From positions 1-58,955 of the forward strand of contig JAUXWO010000032.1 of NCBI GenBank assembly GCA_030680175.1: a stretch of 58,955 nt of DNA, written 5' to 3'. Origin of the DNA: Vicinamibacterales bacterium (lineage in GTDB: Bacteria; Acidobacteriota; Vicinamibacteria; Vicinamibacterales; UBA2999). Both the position numbers and the translations under genes were made by a program. Below, piece after piece: positions 1 through 8,344 of this stretch. Position 1 is the stretch's first letter; every line of letters starts with the position of its first letter. Below the pieces are notes generated by a model. That model searched no databases, was not told the origin of the DNA, and saw only the letters and a program-made list of their open reading frames with translations.

Positions 1-675
1 CGGCGCGCCGGCGGCCGGCGCGGCGGCCTGCTGGGCCTGCGCCTGGCGGAAGGCCTCTTCGCGCGGGTCGCTGAGCGAGGTGAGGTTGACGACCTTCGTG
101 TGCGCCTTGATGTCGGCGCCCTTCGCGATGAGGAGCTGCATCGCCTCCACGCGGTTGAACGCGGCGGCGAACATGATGGCCGTCTGCTCCATCGCCTTTT
201 CCTTGGCGTGGACGTCGGCGCCGCCCTCGAGCAGGGCGCTGACGGCGGTGACGTCGCCCGACGCGGCGGCGAGCATCAGCGGGGTCGTGCCGGTCGTGTT
301 CGCCCCGGCCACCTCGGCCCCGGCCTTCACGAGCGCCGCGACGACCGGGCCGTGCCCGTTCTTGGCGGCGAGCATCAGCGGGGTGTAGGCGCCGAGGCGG
401 GTGGTGGCCCGCATGTTGACCCCGGCATACAGCAGCATCTCGGTCATCTCGAGATCGCCGCGCATGGCCGCCCAGTGCAGGGCCGTCATGCCGTCGCCCT
501 GCGCCGAGTTGACGTCCGCGCCGTCCTTGAGCAGCGCCCGCACGGTCGCCCGGTCGCCGGCCATGGCCGCGTCGGCGACCGCCGTGCTCACCGTCGAGGC
601 GCTCAGCACCGCCGACAGCGCGAACGCGCCCACCAGGCTCCACGCCAGGCCGCTCATCAACCTTCCTCGCACCAT
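1..675 (-). CDS. Ankyrin-repeat protein, exported, 3' end cut by window edge
   Basis: 225 residues are visible before the reading frame runs off the left edge. The start at 675 has GGAGGAG five bases upstream; an ATG at 657 in the same frame is the alternative. The N-terminus has a hydrophobic segment (SGLAWSLVGAFALSAVLSA) that looks like a signal peptide. Four to five ankyrin repeats follow, with typical motifs such as GMTALHWAAMRGD, AYTPLMLAAKNGH, GTTPLMLAAASGD and TAIMFAAAFNR. The visible end is a Gln/Ala-rich linker. Ankyrin repeats bind proteins; no enzyme domain is seen in the visible part. It lies 79 bp downstream of the DUF1552 gene on the same strand, an arrangement that recurs in Acidobacteria and Planctomycetes, so it probably belongs with that secreted system. 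Confidence 0.9.
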   Translation of the reverse strand, partial: MVRGRLMSGLAWSLVGAFALSAVLSASTVSTAVADAAMAGDRATVRALLKDGADVNSAQGDGMTALHWAAMRGDLEMTEMLLYAGVNMRATTRLGAYTPLMLAAKNGHGPVVAALVKAGAEVAGANTTGTTPLMLAAASGDVTAVSALLEGGADVHAKEKAMEQTAIMFAAAFNRVEAMQLLIAKGADIKAHTKVVNLTSLSDPREEAFRQAQAQQAAAPAAGAP

Positions 676-687
676 ATCCGCTCCTCC

Positions 688-741
688 GCGCCACGTCGTG
701 GCGCCCGCTGCCAGTGCCCGCGCGGCGTGACGCCACGCGGG
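688..741 (-). terminator. Two hairpins between the DUF1552 and ankyrin genes
   Basis: A perfect 7-bp stem with a 3-nt loop (688-704, GCGCCAC/GTGGCGC) is followed by a 12-bp stem with one mismatch (717-741, CCCGCGCGGCGT/ACGCCACGCGGG). No U-tract follows. They could attenuate read-through or be an mRNA-processing site; the function is inferred from position only. Confidence 0.4.
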
Positions 742-754
742 AGGTGTGTCGTGC

Positions 755-2155
755 CTAGTCGGTGGCGACGCCCGCGCTGTTGAGGTCGAGCGCGCTCGTG
801 CTGTCGCCGAAGCTCGCCATGTCGTCGAGGCCCAGCGTGTGCAGCACGCTCAGCATCGCGTTGGCCATCGGCGTGCCGTCGGCCGTCTTGATGTGCATGT
901 TGCCCTGGAGCTTGCCGCCGGCGTGGCCCGCGAGGAACAGCGGGCAGCGCTTGTGGTTGTGCACGTTCGAGTCGCCCATGGGCGAGCCGTAGACGATCAG
1001 GCTGTTGTCGAGCAGCGTGCCGTCGCCATCGGGTGTGTTCTTCAGCTTCTCGAGGAAGTAGGGGACCATGTTCACGTGGTACTTGTTGATCGCGGCAAAC
1101 TGCGTGACGCGATCCTCACGGCCCTGGTGGTGCGACGCCGGGTGGAACCCGGTGTTCACGCCGCTGTCGGGGTAGACACGGCTCGAGCCGTCGCGGCCCA
1201 TCTTGAACGAGAAGACGCGCGTGATGTCGGACGCGAAGGCCACGGCCTGCAGGTCGAACATCAGCTTGACGTGCTCCTCGAAGTCGTCCGGCACGCCGGC
1301 CGGCGCCTCGGGCATCTCGCGCGGCTCGCCGCTGGCGTTGTAGGCCTCGATCTTCTGGATGCGGCGCTCGATCTCGCGCACCTCCTCGAGGTAGTCGGCG
1401 AGGCGGGCGCGGTCGGCCGGCCCGAGCTGCGTGCGGAGCCGCGCGACCTCGGTCGTGATCCAGTCGAGGATGCTGCGGTCGGCGCGCCGGTGCGCGGCGC
1501 GCTCCTCGGGCGTGGCGCCCACGCCGAACAGCTGGTCGAAGGCCACGCGCGGGTCGCGGACCATCGGCAGCGGCTGCGTCGCCGAGGCCCAGCTGATCGT
1601 GTCGGTGTAGACGCAGGCGTAGCCGTAGGCGCAGCCGCCGGCCTGATCCACGTTCACGATGCAGAGCTGCATCGACGGAATGGGCGTGTCCTGCCCGAAT
1701 TTCTGCGCGTAGAGCTGGTCGAGCGAGGTGCCGACGAAGACGTCGGAGCCCTGCGTCTGCTTGGGCTTGGACTGCGTCAGGAAGACGGCGCTCGACCGGA
1801 AGTGGTCGCCACCGATTTCCGGCAGTTCGAACGCCTCGGCCATCCGCACGTCCGTGTTGCTCACGATCGTGAGCGCGTCACGGTACGGCTCGAGCGGCGC
1901 CAGGCTGCTCGGCGACAGGTCGAAGCTCTGGCCCGCCGCCGCCGGCGACCACATGTGCTTCTCGAGGCCCACCACGGTGGCGCCGGCCGAGCCGTGCACC
2001 ATCTCGATGCAGGCGAGCCGCGTCTTCCCGGCCGCGGCCGTCTTCGCGTACGCCGTACCGGCCGGCACCATCGCGTCCAGCAGCGGCAGCGCCATGGTGA
2101 CACCCATGCCGCGAAGGATCGTCCGGCGGGAAATGTGAGTCTTCGTGATATGCAT
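755..2155 (-). CDS. DUF1552 family protein with Tat signal
   Basis: 466 residues, the usual size for DUF1552. The N-terminus (SRRTILRGMGVTMALPLLDA, then AYAKT) is a twin-arginine signal, so the protein is probably exported folded. The body is a single DUF1552 domain, related to the sulfatase/DUF1501 fold; its biochemical role is not established. A good Shine-Dalgarno (AGGAG, 6 bp spacing) precedes the ATG. It follows the DUF1592 gene by 51 bp on the same strand. The two families are almost always neighbours in Acidobacteria, Planctomycetes and Verrucomicrobia, which suggests a joint periplasmic task, perhaps oxidation or breakdown of a complex polymer. Confidence 0.93.
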   Translation of the reverse strand: MHITKTHISRRTILRGMGVTMALPLLDAMVPAGTAYAKTAAAGKTRLACIEMVHGSAGATVVGLEKHMWSPAAAGQSFDLSPSSLAPLEPYRDALTIVSNTDVRMAEAFELPEIGGDHFRSSAVFLTQSKPKQTQGSDVFVGTSLDQLYAQKFGQDTPIPSMQLCIVNVDQAGGCAYGYACVYTDTISWASATQPLPMVRDPRVAFDQLFGVGATPEERAAHRRADRSILDWITTEVARLRTQLGPADRARLADYLEEVREIERRIQKIEAYNASGEPREMPEAPAGVPDDFEEHVKLMFDLQAVAFASDITRVFSFKMGRDGSSRVYPDSGVNTGFHPASHHQGREDRVTQFAAINKYHVNMVPYFLEKLKNTPDGDGTLLDNSLIVYGSPMGDSNVHNHKRCPLFLAGHAGGKLQGNMHIKTADGTPMANAMLSVLHTLGLDDMASFGDSTSALDLNSAGVATD

Positions 2156-2206
2156 CGCCTTCTCCTGGTCTCCGGTTAGCGTCGAATCGTCGCCCGCGGC
2201 GCGGGC

Positions 2207-4651
2207 CTACTGGGCGCCCCGCGCCATCGTGTCGGTCTGCTCGAGCCGGCTCATCTGGAACGCGTCGCTCGCGACGATCCCCAGGATGAACGAGGACATC
2301 CGGTAGTCCTGCGCCGCCGCGCCGCTCGTGATGGCGCGAATCGTCGGCAGGTCGAAGTGCTCGACCCGGCGGCCGAGCGCGTAGGTCATCAGGCTCTCCG
2401 TGAAGCTGAGCAGGAACACGTCCTTCCGCTTCAGGATGGCGCTGCGGAGCCCGGCCACGCCGTCGATCGGCGTGCCGTCGTAGAGTTCGCCCGCCGCATC
2501 GACGGGCATGCCCGCGTCCTTGATGCGCCACCGGCCGGTCACGTCGAAGTTCTCGAGCGCGAGCCCCAGCGGGTCGATCACGCGGTGGCACGACGTGCAC
2601 GCGGGGTTGGCCCGGTGCTCTTCCATCTTCTCGCGCACCGACAGGAGCCGCGTGCTCGACTTCACCTCGTCGAGCGCCGGCACGTTCGGCGGCGGCGCGG
2701 GCGGGTGCGTGCCGAGCAGCACCTCCATCACCCACAGCCCGCGCATCACGGGCGACGTGCGGTCGGCGATCGAGGTCAGCGCCAGGATGCTCGCCTTGCC
2801 GAGGATGCCGCGCCGCTCGTCCTGCGGCACCGTCACACGGCGGAACTGGGTGCCGGTGACGTTCGGGATGCCGTAGTGCTTGGCGACGCGCTCGTTGACG
2901 AAGGTGTGGTCGGCCGTGAGCAGGTCGAGCACGCTCCGGTCCTCGCGCACGAGCGAGTCGAAGAACAGCAGGGTCTCCTGCTCGAGCGCCTGCGCCAGCG
3001 TGTGGTCGTAGTAGGGATAGAGCAGCGCGTCCGGGTGGATGCGCTCGAGGTCGTGCAGGCGCAGCCACTGCGACGCGAAGCGCTCCGACAGCGCGAAGGC
3101 GCGCGGGTCGGCGAGCATGCGGCGGACCTGCTGCTGCAGCGTCCCCGGCGCGCGCAACTTGCCGTCCATCGCCACCTGGACGAGTGCGGCATCGGGCACC
3201 GTGCCCCAGAGGAAGAACGACAGCCGCGACGCCAGCTCGATGTCGCCGACGCGGAAGCTCTGCCCGGCGCGGAGCGTCGACGGCGCCTGCTCGAGCCGGA
3301 ACAGGAAGCGCGGGCTGGCGAGCAGCGCCTGGATGGCCATGCGGATGCCGGCCTCGAAGTCGCCGTCCTCGCGGCCCTGCTCGTAGAAGCCCATCAGCCC
3401 TTCGAAGTCCTCGGCGCTGAGCGGCCCGCGGTAGGCCTGCCGCGCCAGACGGCGGACGATCTCCGCCGCGCACGGCGCTTCCTCGGCCGCCGTCGTCGGG
3501 CGGCACGAGAAGATGCGGCGGCGGCTGACCGTGTCCGAGACGCCGGTGACCGTGTAGGGGCCGTTGATGTTGAAATCGCGCATGTGCGGCACGGTCGTGA
3601 TGCCGAGCGCGGAGCCGATCTGCGAGTCGGCCATCGTGTGGTCAATCGGCGCGAGGATATCGTCAACCGGCGCGTTCCAGCGCTGGATGAACGCCGCCGA
3701 GACGCGCTGCGGCCCCGCGGCCACGTGCACGCGCGGCGTCGTGAGGTTCATCCCGTTCGGGTCGGCCTCGGACATGCGCGGGTTGATGTCGAGCAGCGCC
3801 ACGCGCTCGCCGTTGATCGAGACCTCGATCTGCTCGCCGCTCGTCGTGCTGCCGTAGAGCTGCCCCGTCGGGATGGAGTGCAGCATCATGCGGAAGCTGT
3901 AGTCGCCATCGGCCGGGAAGACATGCACCACCGAGATGCCGCCGCGCGTGCCCATCGGCGCGCCCGGCACGTGCTCGAGCTGCGACCCGGTGCGCGCCAC
4001 GCGGTAGGTGGCCTCGGTCGCGCTCGCGTGACGATCGCCGACGGCCAGCGTCGCGATGCGGCTGGCGGCGCGCAGGTAGCCCTCCATGAGCGTCGCCGAG
4101 AAGCCCTGCGCGTCCGACACGTTGTCGAAGCCGCCGCTGATCGTGTCGGGCGGCAGGAACGCGTGCACGTCGACATCGATGTCGAGCAGGTCGCGCACGG
4201 CGCGCGAATATTCAGCGCGGTTCAGGCGCTGAAACGGCCGCCAGCCGGGATTCGGGTTGGCCGCCGCCGAGCGGTCGATGTGCGACTCGAGCGTCGACGC
4301 CAGCGACGCCAGCACGTCCTCGGCCGGCCGCTTCGCGTTGGCCGGCGGCATCATGCCCGTGCGGAGCTTGCGGATGATCTTCTCGGCCATCTCCGCCTGG
4401 GCGACCGACTGCGTCGCATCGAACGAGGCGAGCGACAGCCCGCCGGCCTTCGCGCGGTCGCTGTGACAGGTCGCGCAGTACTCCTTCACCATCGCGTTCG
4501 ACTCGGCCAGCGTGAGGGTGCTGGACGACCCGTGCGACGGCGCCATCCGCGGCGCGGGGGCCTGCTGCCCACCGGTGCGCGCGTCCGCCGCCACCCCAAG
4601 GGTGAGACAGAAGACCGCGAGGCCCAGGGCGGCGAATGTGGATCTGGTCAT
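2207..4651 (-). CDS. DUF1592 family secreted cytochrome-c-like protein
   Basis: 814 residues. A signal peptide (about 1-25) is followed by a planctomycete-type cytochrome c segment with one CxxCH haem site (C59, C62, H63). The domain order then fits the DUF1587-DUF1595-DUF1592-DUF1588-DUF1585 architecture, including the second CTSCH motif followed by RVIDPLGLALENFD, the hallmark of DUF1588. It is probably a periplasmic c-type haem protein that passes electrons during oxidation of an unknown substrate, acting with the DUF1552 protein encoded just downstream. No Shine-Dalgarno is visible; a -10-like TATACT lies 7 nt before the ATG, so the mRNA may be leaderless. Confidence 0.93.
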   Translation of the reverse strand: MTRSTFAALGLAVFCLTLGVAADARTGGQQAPAPRMAPSHGSSSTLTLAESNAMVKEYCATCHSDRAKAGGLSLASFDATQSVAQAEMAEKIIRKLRTGMMPPANAKRPAEDVLASLASTLESHIDRSAAANPNPGWRPFQRLNRAEYSRAVRDLLDIDVDVHAFLPPDTISGGFDNVSDAQGFSATLMEGYLRAASRIATLAVGDRHASATEATYRVARTGSQLEHVPGAPMGTRGGISVVHVFPADGDYSFRMMLHSIPTGQLYGSTTSGEQIEVSINGERVALLDINPRMSEADPNGMNLTTPRVHVAAGPQRVSAAFIQRWNAPVDDILAPIDHTMADSQIGSALGITTVPHMRDFNINGPYTVTGVSDTVSRRRIFSCRPTTAAEEAPCAAEIVRRLARQAYRGPLSAEDFEGLMGFYEQGREDGDFEAGIRMAIQALLASPRFLFRLEQAPSTLRAGQSFRVGDIELASRLSFFLWGTVPDAALVQVAMDGKLRAPGTLQQQVRRMLADPRAFALSERFASQWLRLHDLERIHPDALLYPYYDHTLAQALEQETLLFFDSLVREDRSVLDLLTADHTFVNERVAKHYGIPNVTGTQFRRVTVPQDERRGILGKASILALTSIADRTSPVMRGLWVMEVLLGTHPPAPPPNVPALDEVKSSTRLLSVREKMEEHRANPACTSCHRVIDPLGLALENFDVTGRWRIKDAGMPVDAAGELYDGTPIDGVAGLRSAILKRKDVFLLSFTESLMTYALGRRVEHFDLPTIRAITSGAAAQDYRMSSFILGIVASDAFQMSRLEQTDTMARGAQ

Positions 4652-4658
4652 CGCGGGA

Positions 4659-4664
4659 AGTATA
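4659..4664 (-). promoter_or_regulatory. -10-like element for the DUF1592 operon
   Basis: TATACT on the minus strand, 7 nt before the start codon at 4651. This spacing would put the transcription start at or next to the ATG. No convincing -35 is seen. Confidence 0.45.
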
Positions 4665-4747
4665 TGGCGGAATTCATTCGAGAAAACGCCCCTTCTTGCA
4701 CTTTGTGGTCACGCCGTGTCAGCGATTGTCTCCCTGTAACTCATTGA

Positions 4748-5668
4748 TTACACGTGGGTTGACTCGCCTGTTGCCGGGGGCCAGAGCCAGGCGGCCCCGC
4801 GGACGCCGCTCGCGTCCCCGTGCGCGGCCCTGACGAGCCGCGTCCTCACCTCATCCGAGAAGACCCACGGCGCCCACCGGGCCGTCACCGCATCCGGCAG
4901 CGACGCGAGGTTCGAGACGCCGCCACCGAGCACGATCACGTCGGGGTCGATCAGGTTGATGACGTGCGCGAGCGCCCGCGCCAGACGCGCGGCGTACCGG
5001 TCCAGGGCGGCCCGCGCGCGGGGATCGCCCGCCTCCGCGGCCCCTCCGATCTCGAACGCCGAGAGCGCCGCGCCCCCGTGCGCCGCGAAGTCGCGCGCAA
5101 GGCCGGGCCCCGACAGCCACGTCTCGATGCAGCCCGCGCGCCCGCAGTAGCACGCGGGCCCCGGCCGCTCCCCGTCCTCCGGCCAGGGTAACGGGTTGTG
5201 GCCCCACTCCCCGGCAATCGCATTCGCGCCCGTGATGACGCGCCCACCGACGACCAGACCGCCGCCGACGCCGGTGCCGAGGATCACGCCGAAGACGACC
5301 TCCGCCCCCGCCGCCGCCCCATCGACCGCCTCCGACAACGCGAACGCGTTGGCGTCGTTGGTGACGCGCACGGGCCGCCCCAGGCGCGCCGCCAGGTCGA
5401 CGTCGAAGGCACGCCCGATGAGCCAGGTGGAGTTCGCGTTCTTGACGAGCCCGGTCACGGGCGACACGACGCCGGGCATGCCGACGCCCACCGTCCCGGT
5501 GCCCCCGGCCTCGCGTTCGACCTCGGCCACGATCGCCGCGATCGCCTCGATCGTCTGCGCGTAGTCCCCGCGCGGACTCGGCACCCGCCGCTGCACGAGC
5601 ACCCGCCCGGCCTCATCGAGCGCCACCGCCTCAATCTTCGTCCCGCCCAGATCGATGCCAATACGCAT
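4748..5668 (-). CDS. mak: ROK-family fructokinase (Mak-like)
   Basis: 306 residues. It phosphorylates a hexose, most likely fructose to fructose-6-phosphate, in the cytoplasm. The N-terminal phosphate-binding motif is IDLGGTKIEAVALDE, and the ROK zinc motif is CYCGRAGCIETW. Blocks such as GLVKNANSTWLIGR, AGEWGHNPLPWPEDGE, LIDPDVIVLGGGVSN and the C-terminal SGVRGAAWLWP match E. coli Mak closely from memory, which is why fructokinase is preferred over glucokinase or N-acetylglucosamine kinase. The gene lies 96 bp upstream of the DUF1592 gene on the same strand. No Shine-Dalgarno; TACACT sits 6 nt before the ATG. Confidence 0.9.
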   Translation of the reverse strand: MRIGIDLGGTKIEAVALDEAGRVLVQRRVPSPRGDYAQTIEAIAAIVAEVEREAGGTGTVGVGMPGVVSPVTGLVKNANSTWLIGRAFDVDLAARLGRPVRVTNDANAFALSEAVDGAAAGAEVVFGVILGTGVGGGLVVGGRVITGANAIAGEWGHNPLPWPEDGERPGPACYCGRAGCIETWLSGPGLARDFAAHGGAALSAFEIGGAAEAGDPRARAALDRYAARLARALAHVINLIDPDVIVLGGGVSNLASLPDAVTARWAPWVFSDEVRTRLVRAAHGDASGVRGAAWLWPPATGESTHV

Positions 5669-5674
5669 GAGAGG

Positions 5675-5680
5675 AGTGTA
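5675..5680 (-). promoter_or_regulatory. -10-like element for mak
   Basis: TACACT on the minus strand, 6 nt before the mak start codon. This is consistent with a leaderless transcript. Confidence 0.35.
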
Positions 5681-5690
5681 CGGGTGGACG

Positions 5691-5816
5691 GCTGTCGGCG
5701 ATCAGCGATCCGCGATCGGCTCTCCGCTATCGGCTATCAGCTTTCGGCTTTCAGCTTTCAGCGAAGAGCGAACAGCGAAGAGCGAAGAGCGAATGGCGAA
5801 CAGCGAACAGCGAACG
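5691..5816. repeat. Heptamer array, 18 units of GCNNNNN
   Basis: Eighteen consecutive 7-bp units fill the gap between the TPR gene and mak. Each begins with GC and then varies: GCTGTCG, GCGATCA, GCTATCG, GCTTTCA, GCGAAGA, GCGAACA and others. The unit sequence drifts along the array but the 7-bp phase is never broken. Confidence 0.9.
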
Positions 5817-5820
5817 ACGA

Positions 5821-6579
5821 CTACTGCGTCACCTGCTGCAGGTCGCTGATGACGGCGGCGAGCGCGGGGCGGAGGTCGCGGGCGACGAGGTCTCGGGCCG
5901 TCCAGAAGCGGGTGGACGCCACATCCCAGTTGAGTTGCATGAGCGCCGCGGATGCCAGGCCGACGAGCGCGCGGGGGTGCTGCGGGACCTTCTCCAGCGC
6001 CTGGCCGAACACGGCCTCCGCGAGCCCGTTCTGGCGGGTCATCAGCGCCAGCTCGCCGGCCGCAATCAGCTCCTCGACGGTCGACGCCTCGCCGGTGGCG
6101 ATCCCGATGCGCGTGACGGCCGTCGTGAGATCCCCGGCGTGCGCGGCCGACGCGGCCCCCTCCAGCGTGGCGCGCCCCGCGGCCGGCTCCAGCGTGAACG
6201 GCAGCTGCCACCGCAGCGCGCTGCCGATGGCCGAGATCGGCTTGCGCGACACGAGCTCGATCGTCAGGACGAAGACCTGCGGCAGATGCCCGGGGGCGCT
6301 CGCCTCGAAGACCCAGACGCCGGACGTCAGCCCGAGCATCGTCCACTCCCCCTTCGCGTTGCTGGTGGCGTCGAAGTGCTTCTGGCCGGCAAACTGCTCA
6401 CCGCGGAAGCCCGCGATGGCCTCCGCCCGCACCTGGGCGTCCGGGACGGCCGCCCCGGAGACCGCGTTCACCGAGCCGCGGATCCGGTGCGCCATCTGCG
6501 CCCCGCCAGCCGCGCTCCCGAACACCAGCGTCCCGACGAGCACCACACACGCGCACGGCGCGACTACGGCAGGGGACAT
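5821..6579 (-). CDS. Exported carboxypeptidase-regulatory-like/TPR protein
   Basis: 252 residues from the ATG at 6579, chosen because GGAGG lies five bases upstream and a signal peptide follows at once (VVAPCACVVLVGTLVFGSAAGGAQ). The first half resembles a carboxypeptidase-regulatory beta-sandwich (IRGSVNAVSGAAVPDAQVRAE). The second half has two to three helical TPR-like repeats (AGELALMTRQNGLAEAVFGQALEKVPQHPRALVGLA). No catalytic motif is seen. A scaffold or binding role in the periplasm is inferred. It is divergent from the PQQ-propeller gene and followed by a heptamer array. Confidence 0.8.
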   Translation of the reverse strand: MSPAVVAPCACVVLVGTLVFGSAAGGAQMAHRIRGSVNAVSGAAVPDAQVRAEAIAGFRGEQFAGQKHFDATSNAKGEWTMLGLTSGVWVFEASAPGHLPQVFVLTIELVSRKPISAIGSALRWQLPFTLEPAAGRATLEGAASAAHAGDLTTAVTRIGIATGEASTVEELIAAGELALMTRQNGLAEAVFGQALEKVPQHPRALVGLASAALMQLNWDVASTRFWTARDLVARDLRPALAAVISDLQQVTQ

Positions 6580-6702
6580 AGGAGCCTCCACGGGACGCAC
6601 CGGGCGTCCCCTCTCGGGCGGCAGGCGATGGCAGACGGGACTATACGGGCCGGCGCAAGGGAATGCAACGGCTCGAAGCGCCGGGGTGCCGCCGTGCAGG
6701 GT

Positions 6703-6786
6703 GCTGAGTGCCGGGAGCTGAGAGCTGAGAGCTGAGAGCCGAAAGCGGAGAGCTGGTGGCCGGGAGCCGCCAGCGGAGGGCGCCGC
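6703..6786. repeat. Heptamer array, 12 units, in the 308-bp divergent gap
   Basis: The gap 6580-6887 between divergent genes holds twelve 7-bp units, each starting with GC (GCTGAGT, GCCGGGA, GCTGAGA three times, GCCGAAA, GCGGAGA and so on). Outside the array the gap has the two ribosome binding sites; no convincing promoter was found. Confidence 0.88.
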
Positions 6787-6887
6787 ACGGTCGGGCTTCG
6801 GGGAGTGGAGGCTAAACGTTCTCGACGGCCAGAGCGTAACAGCCAGTGAACGCTCTCGACCCCGCTGCATCCCGAGGAGAAGTGCGC

Positions 6888-8213
6888 GTGACCCGACCGA
6901 CGACCCTGCTCGTGACCCTCGCCGTGACGGCCGCCGCCGTGCTGGCGCTCGAAACGCCGCAGGCGGCCGTGGCCGACGCCGAGCGCTACTGGCCGCAGTG
7001 GCGCGGTCCGCACGCGACGGGCGTGTCCGATCACGCCACCCCGCCCGTCGAGTGGAGCGAAACGAAGAACATCCGCTGGAAGGTGCGCATCCCGGGCCGC
7101 GGGTCCGCCTCCCCGGTCGTCTGGGGCGACCGCGTGTACCTGCTCACGGCGGTGCCGACCGACGGCGGTGACGAACACGCGCCGCGCGGCGGTGTCGCGC
7201 CGCGGGTGCCGCATCGCTACGTCGTGCTGGCCCTCAACCGCGCGGACGGCACCGTCGCGTGGCAGCGGGTCGCGCGCGAGGAGACGCCGCACGAGGCCTC
7301 GCACAACCAGTTCGGGACCTGGGCGTCGAGCTCCGCCGTCACCGACGGCACGCACCTCGTCGCCTACTTCGAGTCGCGCGGCCTCTACGTGTACGACATG
7401 GCCGGCACGCTCGTGTGGGAGAAGGACCTCGGCGACCGCCGGATGCGCAACGAGTTCGGCGAGGGCACGTCCCCCGCCCTCCACGGCAACACGCTCGTCA
7501 TCCAGTGGGATCACCAGGGCCAGTCCTTCATCGTCGCGCTCGACAAGCGGAATGGCCGCGAGCTGTGGCGCGTCGAGCGTGACGAGATCGACGGCTGGGC
7601 CACGCCGCTCATCGTCGCGCACGGCGGGCAGGTGCAGGTCGTCACCAACGGCATGAACAAGGTCCGCGGCTACAACCTGGCCACCGGCGCCCTGCTCTGG
7701 GAGGGACCGGGCACGACGATGAACCCGATTCCGTCGCCGGTCCACGCCGACGGCATGGTGTTCCTGACGAGCGGGTTCCGCGGCAACAACCTGAAAGCCA
7801 TCCGGCTCGCCGAGGCCCGGGGCGACCTGACGACGACGCGCGCCATCGCGTGGACGCTCGACCGCGACACCCCCTACGTCCCATCGCCGCTGCTCTACCG
7901 CGGCGTCCTCTACATCCTGAAGAGCAACAACGGCCTGCTGTCCGCGTTCGACGCGCGCACGGGCACGCCGCACTACCAGACCCAGCGGCTCGAGGGCGCC
8001 CCGAACGTGTTCGCCTCGCCCGTCGCCGCCGACGGCCGCGTCTACATCCCGAGCCAGGACGGCACGACCATGGTCCTCCGGCATGGGACGACGTTCGAGG
8101 CGCTGGCGACCAACGCGCTCGACGATCGCTTCGATGCGTCGATGGCGCTCGTGGACGACACGATCTACCTGCGCGGCTACCGGCACCTGTACGCGATCGC
8201 CGAAGAGCGGTAA
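6888..8213 (+). CDS. PQQ-binding-like beta-propeller protein, exported
   Basis: 441 residues from GTG 6888, preferred over GTG 6846 because GAGGAG lies about eight bases upstream and a signal peptide follows (TTLLVTLAVTAAAVLALETPQAAVA). The mature protein opens with YWPQWRGPHATGVS, the usual beginning of secreted quinoprotein-like propellers in Acidobacteria and Planctomycetes. Repeated blades follow (YVYDMAGTLVWEKDLG, VALDKRNGRELWRVER, GYNLATGALLWEGPG). Many members are structural or substrate-binding and do not carry PQQ, so an enzymatic role should not be assumed. It is convergent with the flavoenzyme gene downstream. Confidence 0.9.
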   Translation: MTRPTTLLVTLAVTAAAVLALETPQAAVADAERYWPQWRGPHATGVSDHATPPVEWSETKNIRWKVRIPGRGSASPVVWGDRVYLLTAVPTDGGDEHAPRGGVAPRVPHRYVVLALNRADGTVAWQRVAREETPHEASHNQFGTWASSSAVTDGTHLVAYFESRGLYVYDMAGTLVWEKDLGDRRMRNEFGEGTSPALHGNTLVIQWDHQGQSFIVALDKRNGRELWRVERDEIDGWATPLIVAHGGQVQVVTNGMNKVRGYNLATGALLWEGPGTTMNPIPSPVHADGMVFLTSGFRGNNLKAIRLAEARGDLTTTRAIAWTLDRDTPYVPSPLLYRGVLYILKSNNGLLSAFDARTGTPHYQTQRLEGAPNVFASPVAADGRVYIPSQDGTTMVLRHGTTFEALATNALDDRFDASMALVDDTIYLRGYRHLYAIAEER

Positions 8214-8344
8214 GCGACTTCGATTACACGGCCGGCGGTGTCAGCCGCACCTCCCGCCGTCGCTCCGTCCGAGCGCCTGCAGCCGGCGCGGGATGGGGCC
8301 CCGCGTGCTTCCCGATCGGCGCCGAGGAACCGAGCGCGGGCGGA

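Noticed and set aside
746-2179. Long plus-strand reading frame opposite the DUF1552 gene
   Set aside because: Arg/Ala/His-rich composition with no family resemblance; it is the usual shadow frame of a high-GC gene. The minus-strand frame has a Tat signal and a known domain.
8214-8344. Terminator or small gene between the PQQ-propeller and flavoenzyme genes
   Set aside because: Only short GC palindromes such as GGGGCCCC are present, and no frame has a start with a ribosome site.
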